NCBI GenBank assembly: GCA_028871815.1
Contig: JAGWMJ010000001.1
Span: 310,001 to 374,000, forward strand
Source of the DNA: Armatimonadota bacterium
GTDB lineage: Bacteria; Armatimonadota; Chthonomonadetes; Chthonomonadales; Chthonomonadaceae
DNA length: 64,000 nucleotides
Direction of reading: 5' to 3'
The first letter of the stretch is position 1; each line of letters starts with the position of its first letter. Shown one piece after another: positions 54,051 to 62,238 of this stretch. Made by a program: the position numbers and the translations under genes. Below the pieces are notes generated by a model. The model was not told where the DNA came from. It ran no database searches and saw only the letters and a program-made list of their open reading frames with translations.

Positions 54051-55214
54051 TTAAGTCGAGGAGATCACCATAGCGATGGCCGCTTCTTCCCACCGGGAGT
54101 ATCCTGCACGGTCACGTTCGACAACCTGCCAAGCCCGGTTCAAGAGCAGAACTGGACTATCGCCTGGTTGCCAGTCGCGGTTGGGAACGACCTCTTCAGC
54201 GAGCGCAGCGCGGGGTCCTGCTTCGGTCAACATATCATCTATGGCGGAATCCACGGCGCTCTCCAGAGAATCTACGTAGAACCCGTGATGATCTTCTTGC
54301 ACTCCCAGGCTCTGGGCCACTAACGCCCACTCGTCCCGCACGAGTTGTGCCGCTTGGATGTGGCCCAACCGATGCGCGCGTCGAGCGAGGAACTGGACCC
54401 GAAGCCAGGTCACGGGATGCGTGCTTCGTTGGAGCAAGTCCTCGGGCTGGTGGAAGTCGGCGTGTCTCAACTCGCTAAGGTACGACCCAAAGGCATGCAT
54501 GAACGCTGGCCCGCCGAGCGTCAGACCTGCTGCGTCACAGAACAACTCCTGCGCCCAGGCATACCATGCGCCGACGACCGAACGGAGCCGCGCTGCCTGC
54601 CGCGCTGCGTGCTGGTCGTTCCGACGCGACCGGGGTCGTAGATCGTCTTCGATTCGCAGTTGAAGGTCGCGGACTATATCATCCATTTCGGCCTGATGGA
54701 GCTTGTAGAGCAGGTGGCCGAACTCGTGGAAGTGGAGCGCCAAAAACAGGAGTCTGCGCCTCTCCAGACACGGATAGTAGTAGATCGGAGCAGGCGTGTA
54801 GGGGAAGATAGCAATCGAGCCGTCGCCGCTGGCCGCAGGAATCTGCGCGGTCTCGGTGTGCGCGGCATGCACCCAGGCGATCACGTTGAGGCAGAGGCTG
54901 TCGGTGTCGCTCGCCCGCAGTACGGGTATCGCCAGAACTCCACCGATCAAACGGGCGGATCGAGTAACTTGCTGTATGTTGCTCCGCACCTCCTCAAGTA
55001 TGTCATCGTTCTTGGAGTGCAGGTGCGCATGGTTCTCCGTCGTAAGCGCGGCGCATTGCACGCAGATTTGCTCCAGCCGCTGCCTGAACGGTTCGAGCGG
55101 AGCCGGTACCCGCGCCCCCAGAATCGCATCCCGAAGCCCCGTCACCTCATCGGCCAGGGCTTCGTTCCGAGCCGCCAGAAGCCCGCGTAGATTGGAGCTG
55201 CCAGGGGAGAACAC
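54051..55214 (-). CDS. HExxH zinc metallopeptidase-like protein
   Basis: The 387-residue protein has an unmistakable metallopeptidase signature, LFLALHFHEFGHLLYKLH (HEFGH). A downstream WAQELFCDAAGLTL can supply the third metal ligand (Glu). The N-terminal ~140 residues are helical. There is no signal peptide or membrane segment, so it should act inside the cell. The GTG at 55214 lies 3 bases after the stop of the preceding gene. Linked to an Argonaute, it could be an effector that cleaves a host protein after invader sensing (inference only). Confidence 0.72.
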   Translation of the reverse strand: MFSPGSSNLRGLLAARNEALADEVTGLRDAILGARVPAPLEPFRQRLEQICVQCAALTTENHAHLHSKNDDILEEVRSNIQQVTRSARLIGGVLAIPVLRASDTDSLCLNVIAWVHAAHTETAQIPAASGDGSIAIFPYTPAPIYYYPCLERRRLLFLALHFHEFGHLLYKLHQAEMDDIVRDLQLRIEDDLRPRSRRNDQHAARQAARLRSVVGAWYAWAQELFCDAAGLTLGGPAFMHAFGSYLSELRHADFHQPEDLLQRSTHPVTWLRVQFLARRAHRLGHIQAAQLVRDEWALVAQSLGVQEDHHGFYVDSLESAVDSAIDDMLTEAGPRAALAEEVVPNRDWQPGDSPVLLLNRAWQVVERDRAGYSRWEEAAIAMVISST

Positions 55215-55217
55215 CGC

Positions 55218-55667
55218 CTACATCTCCCCCAGCACGCCAATGTCATCCGCATGGGCGTGTTCCTCTACAAGTGTTCGCAGCTCCCGAAGACACCCTACAA
55301 GCACTCTCTGGTCATCGGGACGGTCGCTATCGAGCAGAGACTTCAGCTCCTCAAGGGATACCGTCTGGAATGGCGCAGTAATCAGGGCACCTCTCCTGGC
55401 GCGCACGTACCTTTGCGCCAGAATTCCGAGCCTGGGGGCCGCACCGACGATCGGTGCCTCCTCGTCGCGCTCGATGTCGCGGACGAGCGGCCCAAATCTA
55501 TCGAGGAACTCCTCCAACGTTCGCCGCGCGGCTGTGAGCGATTCGGCAGACGCGGCGTCCCCTGAACCCGCGAGCGACAGCTTCGCGTGGATGGACAACC
55601 GGTTAATCGCGGAGATAACCGCCTGGTTCAGCTCGAAGCTCTCCGCAGTAAGCCATTGAGTGTTCAT
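55218..55667 (-). CDS. unknown 149-residue helical protein in the Argonaute operon
   Basis: ATG 55667 lies 43 bases after the Argonaute stop. The protein is predicted by eye to be helical (RTLEEFLDRFGPLVRDIERD, VSLEELKSLLDSDRPDDQRV, LRELRTLVEEHAHADDIGVL) and acidic. No motif is recognised. Only 3 bases separate it from the metallopeptidase gene, so it may be that protein's regulator or inhibitor (inference). Confidence 0.65.
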   Translation of the reverse strand: MNTQWLTAESFELNQAVISAINRLSIHAKLSLAGSGDAASAESLTAARRTLEEFLDRFGPLVRDIERDEEAPIVGAAPRLGILAQRYVRARRGALITAPFQTVSLEELKSLLDSDRPDDQRVLVGCLRELRTLVEEHAHADDIGVLGEM

Positions 55668-55710
55668 CGTCTTCTCCCTCGGATGAACCGCATGGTGGTT
55701 GAGACTGGAA

Positions 55711-58011
55711 TCAGCGGGTGCGCTTGATCTCCTGCTGAGATCGAGCGATCAGATCATCGTCCGCCCGCTTTACATGTACTGCGATGGTCTGCTCCTTTGC
55801 CGGGTTGGACCAGTTGAGCTGCGTCGTCGCCGCGTACGAGTCCACCGCCTTCCGAATAGGGGCACCTTCGTTGCAGGCGGTCAGCAGGATAGGTTCCGAC
55901 GTGCCCTGTGTGAGCGTCGCTCGCGTCGTTCCGACAAACACAGCCTCGGCGGTTGTGAGCTGGACGGCGGTAGGTTCCGCCACGTTCTGCGGAGCGCCTG
56001 CCTCGTCGATCTCCCACAAGCGGACCGGAAACTGAGTCTCTTTGTGAAGCTCAATCAAGTCCACTCGGGCATCTTCTGACAGGCACCCAATACGGATCAG
56101 CCGCTGCTTCGCCGTCTCGATGGCCTCTGCCTCGCCCGCGCAGATGCGACCGTCGCGTATGACGAGCAGCGAGGTCAACGGGTGGGCATCGCGGCGGGGC
56201 CAGCCGTCCTTGATGAACCTCACCAGCTCGTTCTGAAGGAACTCAGGGTTGATCGCTTCGGCTTTCGTGTCCAGCTTCTGCTGCACGTCTGACCAGAGTT
56301 GGAAAGCGGGCGTAAGCCCTACACCACGGTTCACGAGGATCGTGAATCCGAGGTAGCGACGGTCATGCCCGACATCGATTACGAGCTGCGCATCATAGGC
56401 GTCCGCACCGTCGATCCGCCACGGGATCGCGTCCATCTGCTGGAGAACATCCAGTGCGGACATGCGCACAAACTGCTCCCATTCCCGCCGCCCTCGGTCG
56501 ACAGACACCTTCCCCGTCCGCCTATCCGTCACGCCATCGATCAGGCTCCGGTAGCTACTACAGAGCCGACGCTGTGTAACGCGCTTGACGCGCCAACCAT
56601 CCAGACCCTTGGCGACCGAATAATATGCCGCAGGTTCCTCGTTTAGAACGAAGACCACCATGCCGTCGTCCCGTACGCGCTGGAGCGTATCGACAGCCTG
56701 TTCTATCGACCCGTACTCGACAAGCTCGAAAGCAAACGGGCTACCCGTCCAATCAGACGCCATCTCGCACATGCTGGAGATGAAACGCTGTGCGGCATCT
56801 AGGCCCATGCCCTTCGGGTAGGCGCAGTAGAGCGTCCGATGCGTGGTCGGAGGAAGGTAGTAGAAGCCACCATCACTGAGCATGTCCGTACGCCTTCGAT
56901 GATAGCTGGCATGGACGGTCGCCGCCGTTCGGGTCGGAGCCAACTTGCGGTCCCGTCCAAATTCGAGCGTGGGGAGCGCGGGCCTCCAAACACGGCCAGG
57001 AGCAGGACGCCAATACTCACGCTCGGTCCCAGGTGCGACGAAACCGCATGGGCGGTCGCCCAGTTCGGCCCAAAACCCGTCGATGTAGTTGCGCCTGTCG
57101 GCAGGAGCGATCTTGTCGATGTCGCGGAGGCCGCGCGGCAGGTTGTCGTTCATCACGCGCACGCGAAGAAGGCTCCCGGCCACGGGCCGCTCACCCATGT
57201 CAAAGAAGACGTACACCGCAGGCGTGTCGTCGGTGACGCCTAGCTCAGGATACACCGCCGTGTAGTAATCCGTGAGCGACGAGTATGTCTGGTCTTTCAC
57301 CCTGATAGGCACTTGTCCGCACGTTTTCCCGTCCGCATGAGAGAAGTAGACGCGCATCGTCCTGCCCATGCTGTAGACCAGCGTGCCGCGCTGCCCCTCC
57401 TGCCGGTTCGCTAGACGGTCGAACAACGTGTGTCGCCGCTCGCGTTCCTGCGCAGATTGTGTTGGGTCGAAGAACCAGGCCAGATTCTGCGTCGTAAGGA
57501 AGGCAGTCTGTACGTCGGCGGCGATCCCGATCCCAACCTCCTCGATGAAGCGCGCGCCAAGCGCGATGCACCTGTACGCCGCGATCCCCATCTCTTCTTG
57601 GAACGGCTCTGGGTCATACCATTTGCGCGGGCTGGAAAGGGTCCAGCGGCGTCTCTTGCGGTGGACTTGCGCAAGCACAGCTCGCTCTACGAGATCGGGA
57701 ATGGAGGCGCGCCCTCGTTCCTCTCGAAGCGAGAGCTGTCGGGCAGGCTCGCCAGCGTCGAGGATCGTAGCTTCCCAGTTCTCCTCCTGCATTCGCATCT
57801 CAGGGATCGCGCGTGACGTGGCGACAAGAAGAGCGTCATTTCCCACGACTACGCTCGCCAGCCCTTGCTGGTACCGAAGCCGCCCGCACATCCTCTCTCG
57901 CTGATTCTCGGTCAGGCGAGTACCGACGATCTTGGCCGCCCGCGTGGGCACCCAAAGGTCGCACCCTCGCTGAACCAAGCGTATCGACGTTTCGACGATG
58001 GGTTCACGCAT
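55711..58011 (-). CDS. long prokaryotic Argonaute (PIWI)
   Basis: I chose ATG 58011 (766 residues) because AAGGAG lies 8 bases upstream; the frame is open to 58197. The MID part has FVLNEEPAAYYSVAKGLDGW. The PIWI domain shows D546 in QLVIDVGHD, D620 in VIRDGRI and a C-terminal D751 in VHVKRADDD. E585 or E590 could be the glutamate finger, so the DEDD-type catalytic set is probably complete. It should use short guides to cut invading nucleic acid. The start overlaps the Cas4-like gene's stop by 8 bases, so the two are coupled. Confidence 0.83.
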   Translation of the reverse strand: MREPIVETSIRLVQRGCDLWVPTRAAKIVGTRLTENQRERMCGRLRYQQGLASVVVGNDALLVATSRAIPEMRMQEENWEATILDAGEPARQLSLREERGRASIPDLVERAVLAQVHRKRRRWTLSSPRKWYDPEPFQEEMGIAAYRCIALGARFIEEVGIGIAADVQTAFLTTQNLAWFFDPTQSAQERERRHTLFDRLANRQEGQRGTLVYSMGRTMRVYFSHADGKTCGQVPIRVKDQTYSSLTDYYTAVYPELGVTDDTPAVYVFFDMGERPVAGSLLRVRVMNDNLPRGLRDIDKIAPADRRNYIDGFWAELGDRPCGFVAPGTEREYWRPAPGRVWRPALPTLEFGRDRKLAPTRTAATVHASYHRRRTDMLSDGGFYYLPPTTHRTLYCAYPKGMGLDAAQRFISSMCEMASDWTGSPFAFELVEYGSIEQAVDTLQRVRDDGMVVFVLNEEPAAYYSVAKGLDGWRVKRVTQRRLCSSYRSLIDGVTDRRTGKVSVDRGRREWEQFVRMSALDVLQQMDAIPWRIDGADAYDAQLVIDVGHDRRYLGFTILVNRGVGLTPAFQLWSDVQQKLDTKAEAINPEFLQNELVRFIKDGWPRRDAHPLTSLLVIRDGRICAGEAEAIETAKQRLIRIGCLSEDARVDLIELHKETQFPVRLWEIDEAGAPQNVAEPTAVQLTTAEAVFVGTTRATLTQGTSEPILLTACNEGAPIRKAVDSYAATTQLNWSNPAKEQTIAVHVKRADDDLIARSQQEIKRTR

Positions 58012-58996
58012 CGACGCACTCCTTACCATCCGAACAGGCGCACAGGAACGGGCACATCTGGCAGACTCTCGGCTGCGGATGGGCGGTGAACGCCGCAGAT
58101 CCGCTGAGCGCGACATATTCGTGAGCCAGCGCCATCCTCTCCGCGTCCTGGCAGATGCGCGCTCGGGTAGCCGCCATCTCGCTGTCAGAGACACCATACG
58201 ACACGACCGCGCCGTTGCCGAGGAAGGCCATGCTCACGGAAACCAGTTGTGGAGGGATACCTTGTTCAACGTGCGCCCACAAGCCATATGCAGAGAGCTG
58301 AAGGCTGTCGTCGCCACCCGAGCCAGGCACGCCGCTCTTCCAGTCCACGATCTTGATGCCGCCATCGGCAACTCGATAGAGATCGACTTTGCCTTCGGCC
58401 CTGCACGGAAGGCCCGCTATGCTAACCGTCCTCTCAATCTCAGCGTCAGGGAGACACCCCATCATGCGGAGGGGCCCGAACGCCTCAGCCGTGTAGAACA
58501 TCGCCAGCGCCGATGAAAGCCGCTCGCGTGCTTCTGCGTACAGGTCCAGCACGTCGGCCCACCCGTAATAGAACTCGTGTAGCAGCTTTGGTGGGAATTG
58601 TCCCTCGTGCGGGTTCTCGCCGCGCGGGTCTGATTCTGAATAGGTTATGTCGGCTACAAGAATATCGTTGGCCCATCCAGTAAGCCGATCCAACGTCCAG
58701 TCGTCGCCTCGTTGCCTTGCGCGAAAGTAATTGGCGATCACCATGTGCAGAATGTCGCCCACTCGCATATGTCGGTTGGACATGCCTTTCAGCCGGTGGA
58801 GCAGTAACTTGTCGGGATCGTTCTGTGCCCTTCTCTTGTTCGCTCCGTAGTAAGCGTAGTAGTATTGTCGCGGGCACTTTTCAAGCAACGAGCGCCGACT
58901 GTACGACCACTCGACGGTGCCGAGGTCATCCGCTGTACGGGGTTCACCCGATACGAATTCCATCGGATCAAAGAGCGATGGTTCACCGGCTAACAT
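58004..58996 (-). CDS. Cas4/RecB-like PD-(D/E)xK nuclease with Cys cluster
   Basis: ATG 58996 overlaps the stop of the XRE gene (TAATG) and has GGAGGG upstream, so I reject the longer opening at 59044. The 330-residue protein has YSRRSLLEKCPRQYYYAYYG with the first Cys. The nuclease motif is D205 (GKVDLYRV), D218 and K220 (IVDWKSG), and a Q-SAY-type motif (LQLSAYGLW) follows. The C-terminus CQMCPFLCACSDGKEC can bind Fe-S. Cas4-like nucleases are known neighbours of some long Argonautes, possibly processing guides or substrates. Confidence 0.85.
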   Translation of the reverse strand: MLAGEPSLFDPMEFVSGEPRTADDLGTVEWSYSRRSLLEKCPRQYYYAYYGANKRRAQNDPDKLLLHRLKGMSNRHMRVGDILHMVIANYFRARQRGDDWTLDRLTGWANDILVADITYSESDPRGENPHEGQFPPKLLHEFYYGWADVLDLYAEARERLSSALAMFYTAEAFGPLRMMGCLPDAEIERTVSIAGLPCRAEGKVDLYRVADGGIKIVDWKSGVPGSGGDDSLQLSAYGLWAHVEQGIPPQLVSVSMAFLGNGAVVSYGVSDSEMAATRARICQDAERMALAHEYVALSGSAAFTAHPQPRVCQMCPFLCACSDGKECVDA

Positions 58997-59340
58997 TACT
59001 GATCCCTCCGCAGCCCCCTTAGCTCCTGACTCAGCGCTCGCCACTCGTCATCTGTCAGGCCGATCCGCTGCGCTTCGCGTAGGAACTCCTGGGCGGCGGC
59101 GCTTGAGCTGACGGTCTTCTGCACGTCGGACGGCATCTTGCCGATTTGCGACAGCAGATTCTCGGGCTGTACGCCGATGATCTCACAGAGCTTCACCACA
59201 GTGTCTGCGGCCGGAGGCGGGATGCGCCCGTTCTCAATCTTGCTAATGTAGGAGAAGTCCACGCCCGCCCGGTCCGCCAGTTCCCTCTGACTCAGCCCCG
59301 AATCCCGTCGCGCGTCTCGCAGCGCCTCGCCGAAAGTCAT
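58996..59340 (-). CDS. XRE-family HTH regulator of the Argonaute operon
   Basis: The 114-residue protein starts at ATG 59340 after GAGGAG. It has a clear HTH: FGEALRDARRDSGLSQRELA followed by DRAGVDFSYISKIENGRIPP. The helical C-terminus may dimerise. It is first in the operon and overlaps the nuclease gene by one base. A palindrome overlapping its own -35 box indicates autorepression. Confidence 0.9.
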   Translation of the reverse strand: MTFGEALRDARRDSGLSQRELADRAGVDFSYISKIENGRIPPPAADTVVKLCEIIGVQPENLLSQIGKMPSDVQKTVSSSAAAQEFLREAQRIGLTDDEWRALSQELRGLRRDQ

Positions 59341-59361
59341 CACTGTCGCTCCTCGAAGCAG

Positions 59362-59393
59362 AGTATAACAGGTGTTGAGTTGTTTGTCAACTC
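59362..59393 (-). promoter_or_regulatory. sigma-70 promoter with overlapping operator for the Argonaute operon
   Basis: On the minus strand TTGACA (59390-59385) and TATACT (59367-59362) are spaced exactly 17 bases apart, a near-consensus promoter. GAGTTG-N5-CAACTC at 59377-59393 overlaps the -35 box. The predicted start would leave a leader of about 15 bases containing the GAGGAG site. Binding by the XRE protein is inferred. Confidence 0.8.
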
Positions 59394-59524
59394 CATTATC
59401 GGGTATCGATCGCTTGGTATTCAGGGGCAGCGTTGGTATGTCCGAAACCATCACGCTGTCAGTATGATCGCTACAGTGGAGGTGACGCCGCCGCAAAGCC
59501 GCCCGCCTGGCACGAGGCATGCAC

Positions 59525-59689
59525 TCACACCCGCGCAGGGCGGTCGAGCAGAGCCTGTGAGCCTGGTTCCTCAGGGTACAAACTCAGAGCCTGCCGAGCG
59601 ATGAACTCCGCTTCGCGGATACGGCCGAGATCCACTGCCCGGTCGAATCTTATAGCCGCGTCAGCCATGTAGTCGGTAACACTCTCCAT
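59525..59689 (-). CDS. 54-residue truncated paralogue of the following membrane protein
   Basis: ATG 59689 encodes ESVTDYMADAAIRFDRAVDL, then GRIREAEFIARQALSLYPEE and a short different tail. This matches the N-terminus of the gene at 59744-60247 residue by residue (TDYLSDATARFDRAIEIGR, REAEFIARQVASLYP). The 5' leader (GGCGCCGGAAACACGGCGG) is also duplicated. It is either a small functional helical protein or a truncated duplicate. Confidence 0.6.
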   Translation of the reverse strand: MESVTDYMADAAIRFDRAVDLGRIREAEFIARQALSLYPEEPGSQALLDRPARV

Positions 59690-59743
59690 GTCAACCCCCG
59701 CCGTGTTTCCGGCGCCCTAAGACGCCCGCCCGAGCCCATCGAC

Positions 59744-60247
59744 TTAGTTCCCGGACCTCACAGACACGTCAGCGAGCGACCGGAACGGAGCATCCGGACC
59801 AAGACCTCGGCCCTTGTTTTCGAATATGATTACAGGGAGCACTCCGGTGATCTTCGGACCGAGTACAAAGTGAAGTGGTTCTGACATTGATCGGGGAGCT
59901 TGCGCTTGATGGGCTGGTCTCGACCTGAACGCTCGCTGAGAGCTCAAGCCAACGACCGCGGCTACGGCCAACACTGCGGAGCCGCCTAGAATCAGGCGAG
60001 CCGTGAGCGTAACAGACCGCGCCGGAGTGCGGCGACGTGATGAGCGGCGCTCCTTGCCAATGGCGGACTTAACCGTCTCACCGCTTAACTGACTGAAGCG
60101 CGCGACCATATGGGATGCTTCGGGAGAGTGGGGATAGAGGCTCGCAACCTGACGAGCGATGAACTCTGCCTCGCGTGGCCTCCCGATCTCGATCGCACGG
60201 TCAAATCTCGCTGTGGCGTCGCTCAGGTAGTCGGTCAAATTGTCCAC
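59744..60247 (-). CDS. single-span membrane protein with TPR-like N-terminus
   Basis: GTG 60247 follows GGCGGGGGG and gives 167 residues. Residues 1-55 are two helices (LTDYLSDATARFDRAIEIGR, EAEFIARQVASLYPHSPEAS) resembling a TPR-type unit. A transmembrane segment (LTARLILGGSAVLAVAAVVG) follows, with a ~60-residue tail. The N-terminal part is duplicated just downstream. The function is unknown; it belongs to the mobile-element region. Confidence 0.6.
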   Translation of the reverse strand: MDNLTDYLSDATARFDRAIEIGRPREAEFIARQVASLYPHSPEASHMVARFSQLSGETVKSAIGKERRSSRRRTPARSVTLTARLILGGSAVLAVAAVVGLSSQRAFRSRPAHQAQAPRSMSEPLHFVLGPKITGVLPVIIFENKGRGLGPDAPFRSLADVSVRSGN

Positions 60248-60328
60248 GTCAGGCCCCCCGCCGTGTTTCCGGCGCCAAGTGACGCCCACCGGTCGATCCG
60301 TGGGCACCTATTTGCAGATCATTGTAGC

Positions 60329-60718
60329 CTAGAGGTTGTCGGGCTCGAAACCTTCCGAACGCAAGGCGTTAGCGGCAAGGGAATCGAGAGTTCGACCGTC
60401 TAGCCGCCCGCGCTCACCATGCAGCAATCCTCTGAGCGCCACCCCGATCGCAGCCCACTGCTCGCCAAGGAATTCGTTGAGCGCAACGCTTATCTCAGCT
60501 CGCTCGCTGCCGAGTAATCCGTCGTCTCGGACCCCACTCCCATAGCGCTGTTGTCGTGCGTCTGCGTACCGGAGCCAGCCGGTGTACAGCTCCACGAGCG
60601 CCTTTTCAAATTCGTCCTCTGGTCGATGGATGGCTGGCTGGTGGGCCGCTGCCCTCGCTTCGCAATCCGCGTAGCTTCGTGGTGTCACATACAGATTCAT
60701 CAAGTATCCGTGCTTCAT
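60329..60718 (-). CDS. unknown 129-residue helical protein of the mobile element
   Basis: The ATG at 60718 has GAGGAGGT almost touching it; ATG 60730 and ATG 60700 are alternatives. The sequence (YADCEARAAAHQPAIHRPED, then ALVELYTGWLRYADARQQRY and EISVALNEFLGEQWAAIGVA) is helical with no recognised motif. It lies between the DUF6573 gene and the duplicated membrane-protein genes on the same strand. Confidence 0.55.
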   Translation of the reverse strand: MKHGYLMNLYVTPRSYADCEARAAAHQPAIHRPEDEFEKALVELYTGWLRYADARQQRYGSGVRDDGLLGSERAEISVALNEFLGEQWAAIGVALRGLLHGERGRLDGRTLDSLAANALRSEGFEPDNL

Positions 60719-60747
60719 ACCTCCTCTCATGTTTTGGGTTGATGTCG

Positions 60748-60782
60748 CCCTCCTCTGGGGAAATCCCGCACGGAGGAGGGCA
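60748..60782. terminator. 9-base-pair stem-loop between DUF6573 and the next gene
   Basis: GCCCTCCTC at 60748-60756 and GAGGAGGGC at 60774-60782 are exact complements, with a smaller GGGG/CCC pairing inside the loop. It follows the DUF6573 stop at 60791 in the direction of transcription. A T tract is lacking, so it may be an attenuating structure or an mRNA-stabilising hairpin rather than a full terminator. Confidence 0.5.
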
Positions 60783-60790
60783 TTTGTTGT

Positions 60791-61180
60791 CTAGTCCTCG
60801 TCGGGCCGCATCAGGGTGATGACCGGCTCCAAATCATCGCCCGGTCCGCAGACGAGCTTAACGCTATAGCTTGTAGTCGGCCCGACAGGCATATTCAACC
60901 CGTACACCAGTTCAGATCCGCTAGTCCTGCTTCCCCGAATTGAGGTTAGTCCCATCCAGAGCACATCCCAGAGGCGACCAGTAGGATCTTGCCAGCTCTT
61001 GCTTTCCGGAATGTCGTTGATGTCCGCCCACAGTGCCGCGGTCAATGCAACAGGGTAACGGAAGCCAGCTTCGGCGGCCATCTTCGAGACATCGATCAGC
61101 ACTCCGTCCTCTAGCGCCTCCCGCCGCGTGTACGAGTAGATCACGTTGTCGCCAGTTATGGTTTTGGTTTCGTCATTCAT
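60791..61180 (-). CDS. DUF6573 family protein (mobile-element marker)
   Basis: ATG 61180 follows AAGGAGAA. The 129-residue protein has the DUF6573 pattern VIYSYTRREALEDGVLIDVS, AGFRYPVALTAALWAD, TGRLWDVLWM and VCGPGDDLEPVITLM. Such proteins accompany conjugative and mobilizable elements; their activity is unknown. A promoter with TTGACA repeats lies directly upstream. Confidence 0.85.
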   Translation of the reverse strand: MNDETKTITGDNVIYSYTRREALEDGVLIDVSKMAAEAGFRYPVALTAALWADINDIPESKSWQDPTGRLWDVLWMGLTSIRGSRTSGSELVYGLNMPVGPTTSYSVKLVCGPGDDLEPVITLMRPDED

Positions 61181-61198
61181 ATTTCTCCTTGTAATTGG

Positions 61199-61248
61199 TT
61201 GACATTAATTGACACCCATAAGATAGGCAATTGTTAGGTAGCAGTCAA
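61199..61248 (-). promoter_or_regulatory. promoter of the DUF6573 gene with TTGACA direct repeats
   Basis: On the minus strand TTGACT (61248-61243) and TATCTT (61225-61220) are spaced 17 bases. Two plus-strand TTGACA words at 61199-61204 and 61209-61214 lie one helical turn apart around the expected start of transcription. They could be an operator, and the second could also serve as a -35 box for the divergent RHH-like gene. Confidence 0.6.
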
Positions 61249-61317
61249 GCAAAAAATGGGTGATCAATGCGGAATAGATCCTTCCCTTGGCCGGGTGGTT
61301 CTGCTAGGATCGCCCCC

Positions 61318-61515
61318 ATGTTCCAGATGACAACCACATCCAGACGCCGCCCGGGACCAGTACCGGGGCCTCCGACCAAGAAGTACAACGTGCTCATTGA
61401 CGAGGAGCTCGCCGAGTGGGCAAAGCGGCAGCCCGGCGGCCTTTCAGACCTTGTGCGCCGTTTGCTGAGAGAGGCAAGGCAGAAGCGTTCGCCTGCAACC
61501 GGAAACAGCCGGTAG
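61318..61515 (+). CDS. small RHH-like DNA-binding protein
   Basis: ATG 61318 gives 65 residues; AGGA lies a few bases upstream. The basic N-terminal SRRRPGPVPGPPTKKYNVLI is followed by DEELAEWAKRQPGGLSDLVR and RLLREARQKR, which fits a ribbon-helix-helix unit (strand, two helices). It diverges from the DUF6573 gene across a regulatory region and may control it (inference). Confidence 0.6.
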   Translation: MFQMTTTSRRRPGPVPGPPTKKYNVLIDEELAEWAKRQPGGLSDLVRRLLREARQKRSPATGNSR

Positions 61516-61633
61516 ATGACGCTGAAATTGCAACCTCGTGTCGTCGCAAAATGACGACAGGATCTGTCGGGGCGATACAGCCAGGGCAGAACTGCAATCC
61601 GTTTGCGCGCAGACCGTGTTATGCTGTGGCGCT

Positions 61634-62176
61634 ATGGTCGCAAGGGCACGAGCAAACGCGGAAGGTCGAGAGCAAACATCGCTTGAGCATGCGCTGTTCT
61701 ACGAGCCGGAGGTAAGCCGCCGACCGGCGAGAGAGTCGGCCCTGCCCGTGTTCAGGATCGAACTTGTACGGGACAATCCGGCGGACGACCATTCCCAGCA
61801 TACGATACGCTCGCCGGAGGAAGCCGCCCGGATCTTCGAGCGATACCTGAAGGGTGCGGACCGGGAGAACTTCGTGACCATGTTCCTCGATACCAAGAGC
61901 CGCGTCATCGGTCTGAATACGGTCTCCATTGGCACGCTCGACAGCGCGCTTGTCCATCCGCGCGAGGTATTCAAGCCCGCGATTCTCGCCAACGCCTCGT
62001 CTGTCATCGTCTGCCACAACCACCCGTCTGGCGACCCGCAGCCGTCACCCGAGGACCGGCAGGTCACCGCCCGCCTTGCCGAAGCCGCTAAGGTTCTCGG
62101 CATCGACCTCCTCGACCATGTTGTTGTCGGCTGCAACGGAAAGCACTGTTCGCTCAAGCAGCTTGGAGTGTTCTGA
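61634..62176 (+). CDS. RadC-like JAB/MPN domain protein
   Basis: I chose ATG 61634 (180 residues) over the opening at 61538. The JAB motif is complete: VIVCHNHPSGDPQPSPEDRQ with the metal His pair, Ser and Asp, preceded by a matching Glu-containing strand (NFVTMFLDTKSRVIGLNT). The end KVLGIDLLDHVVVGCNG matches RadC. The helix-hairpin-helix domain of chromosomal RadC is missing, as in mobile-element RadC homologues (YeeS type). It may help element maintenance; the function is debated. Confidence 0.88.
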   Translation: MVARARANAEGREQTSLEHALFYEPEVSRRPARESALPVFRIELVRDNPADDHSQHTIRSPEEAARIFERYLKGADRENFVTMFLDTKSRVIGLNTVSIGTLDSALVHPREVFKPAILANASSVIVCHNHPSGDPQPSPEDRQVTARLAEAAKVLGIDLLDHVVVGCNGKHCSLKQLGVF

Positions 62177-62238
62177 GGTGCGCCGCCATATGAAAGAGCA
62201 CGGTACAGCCTATAACGGGCGGCGCGGGCAGACGCGAA

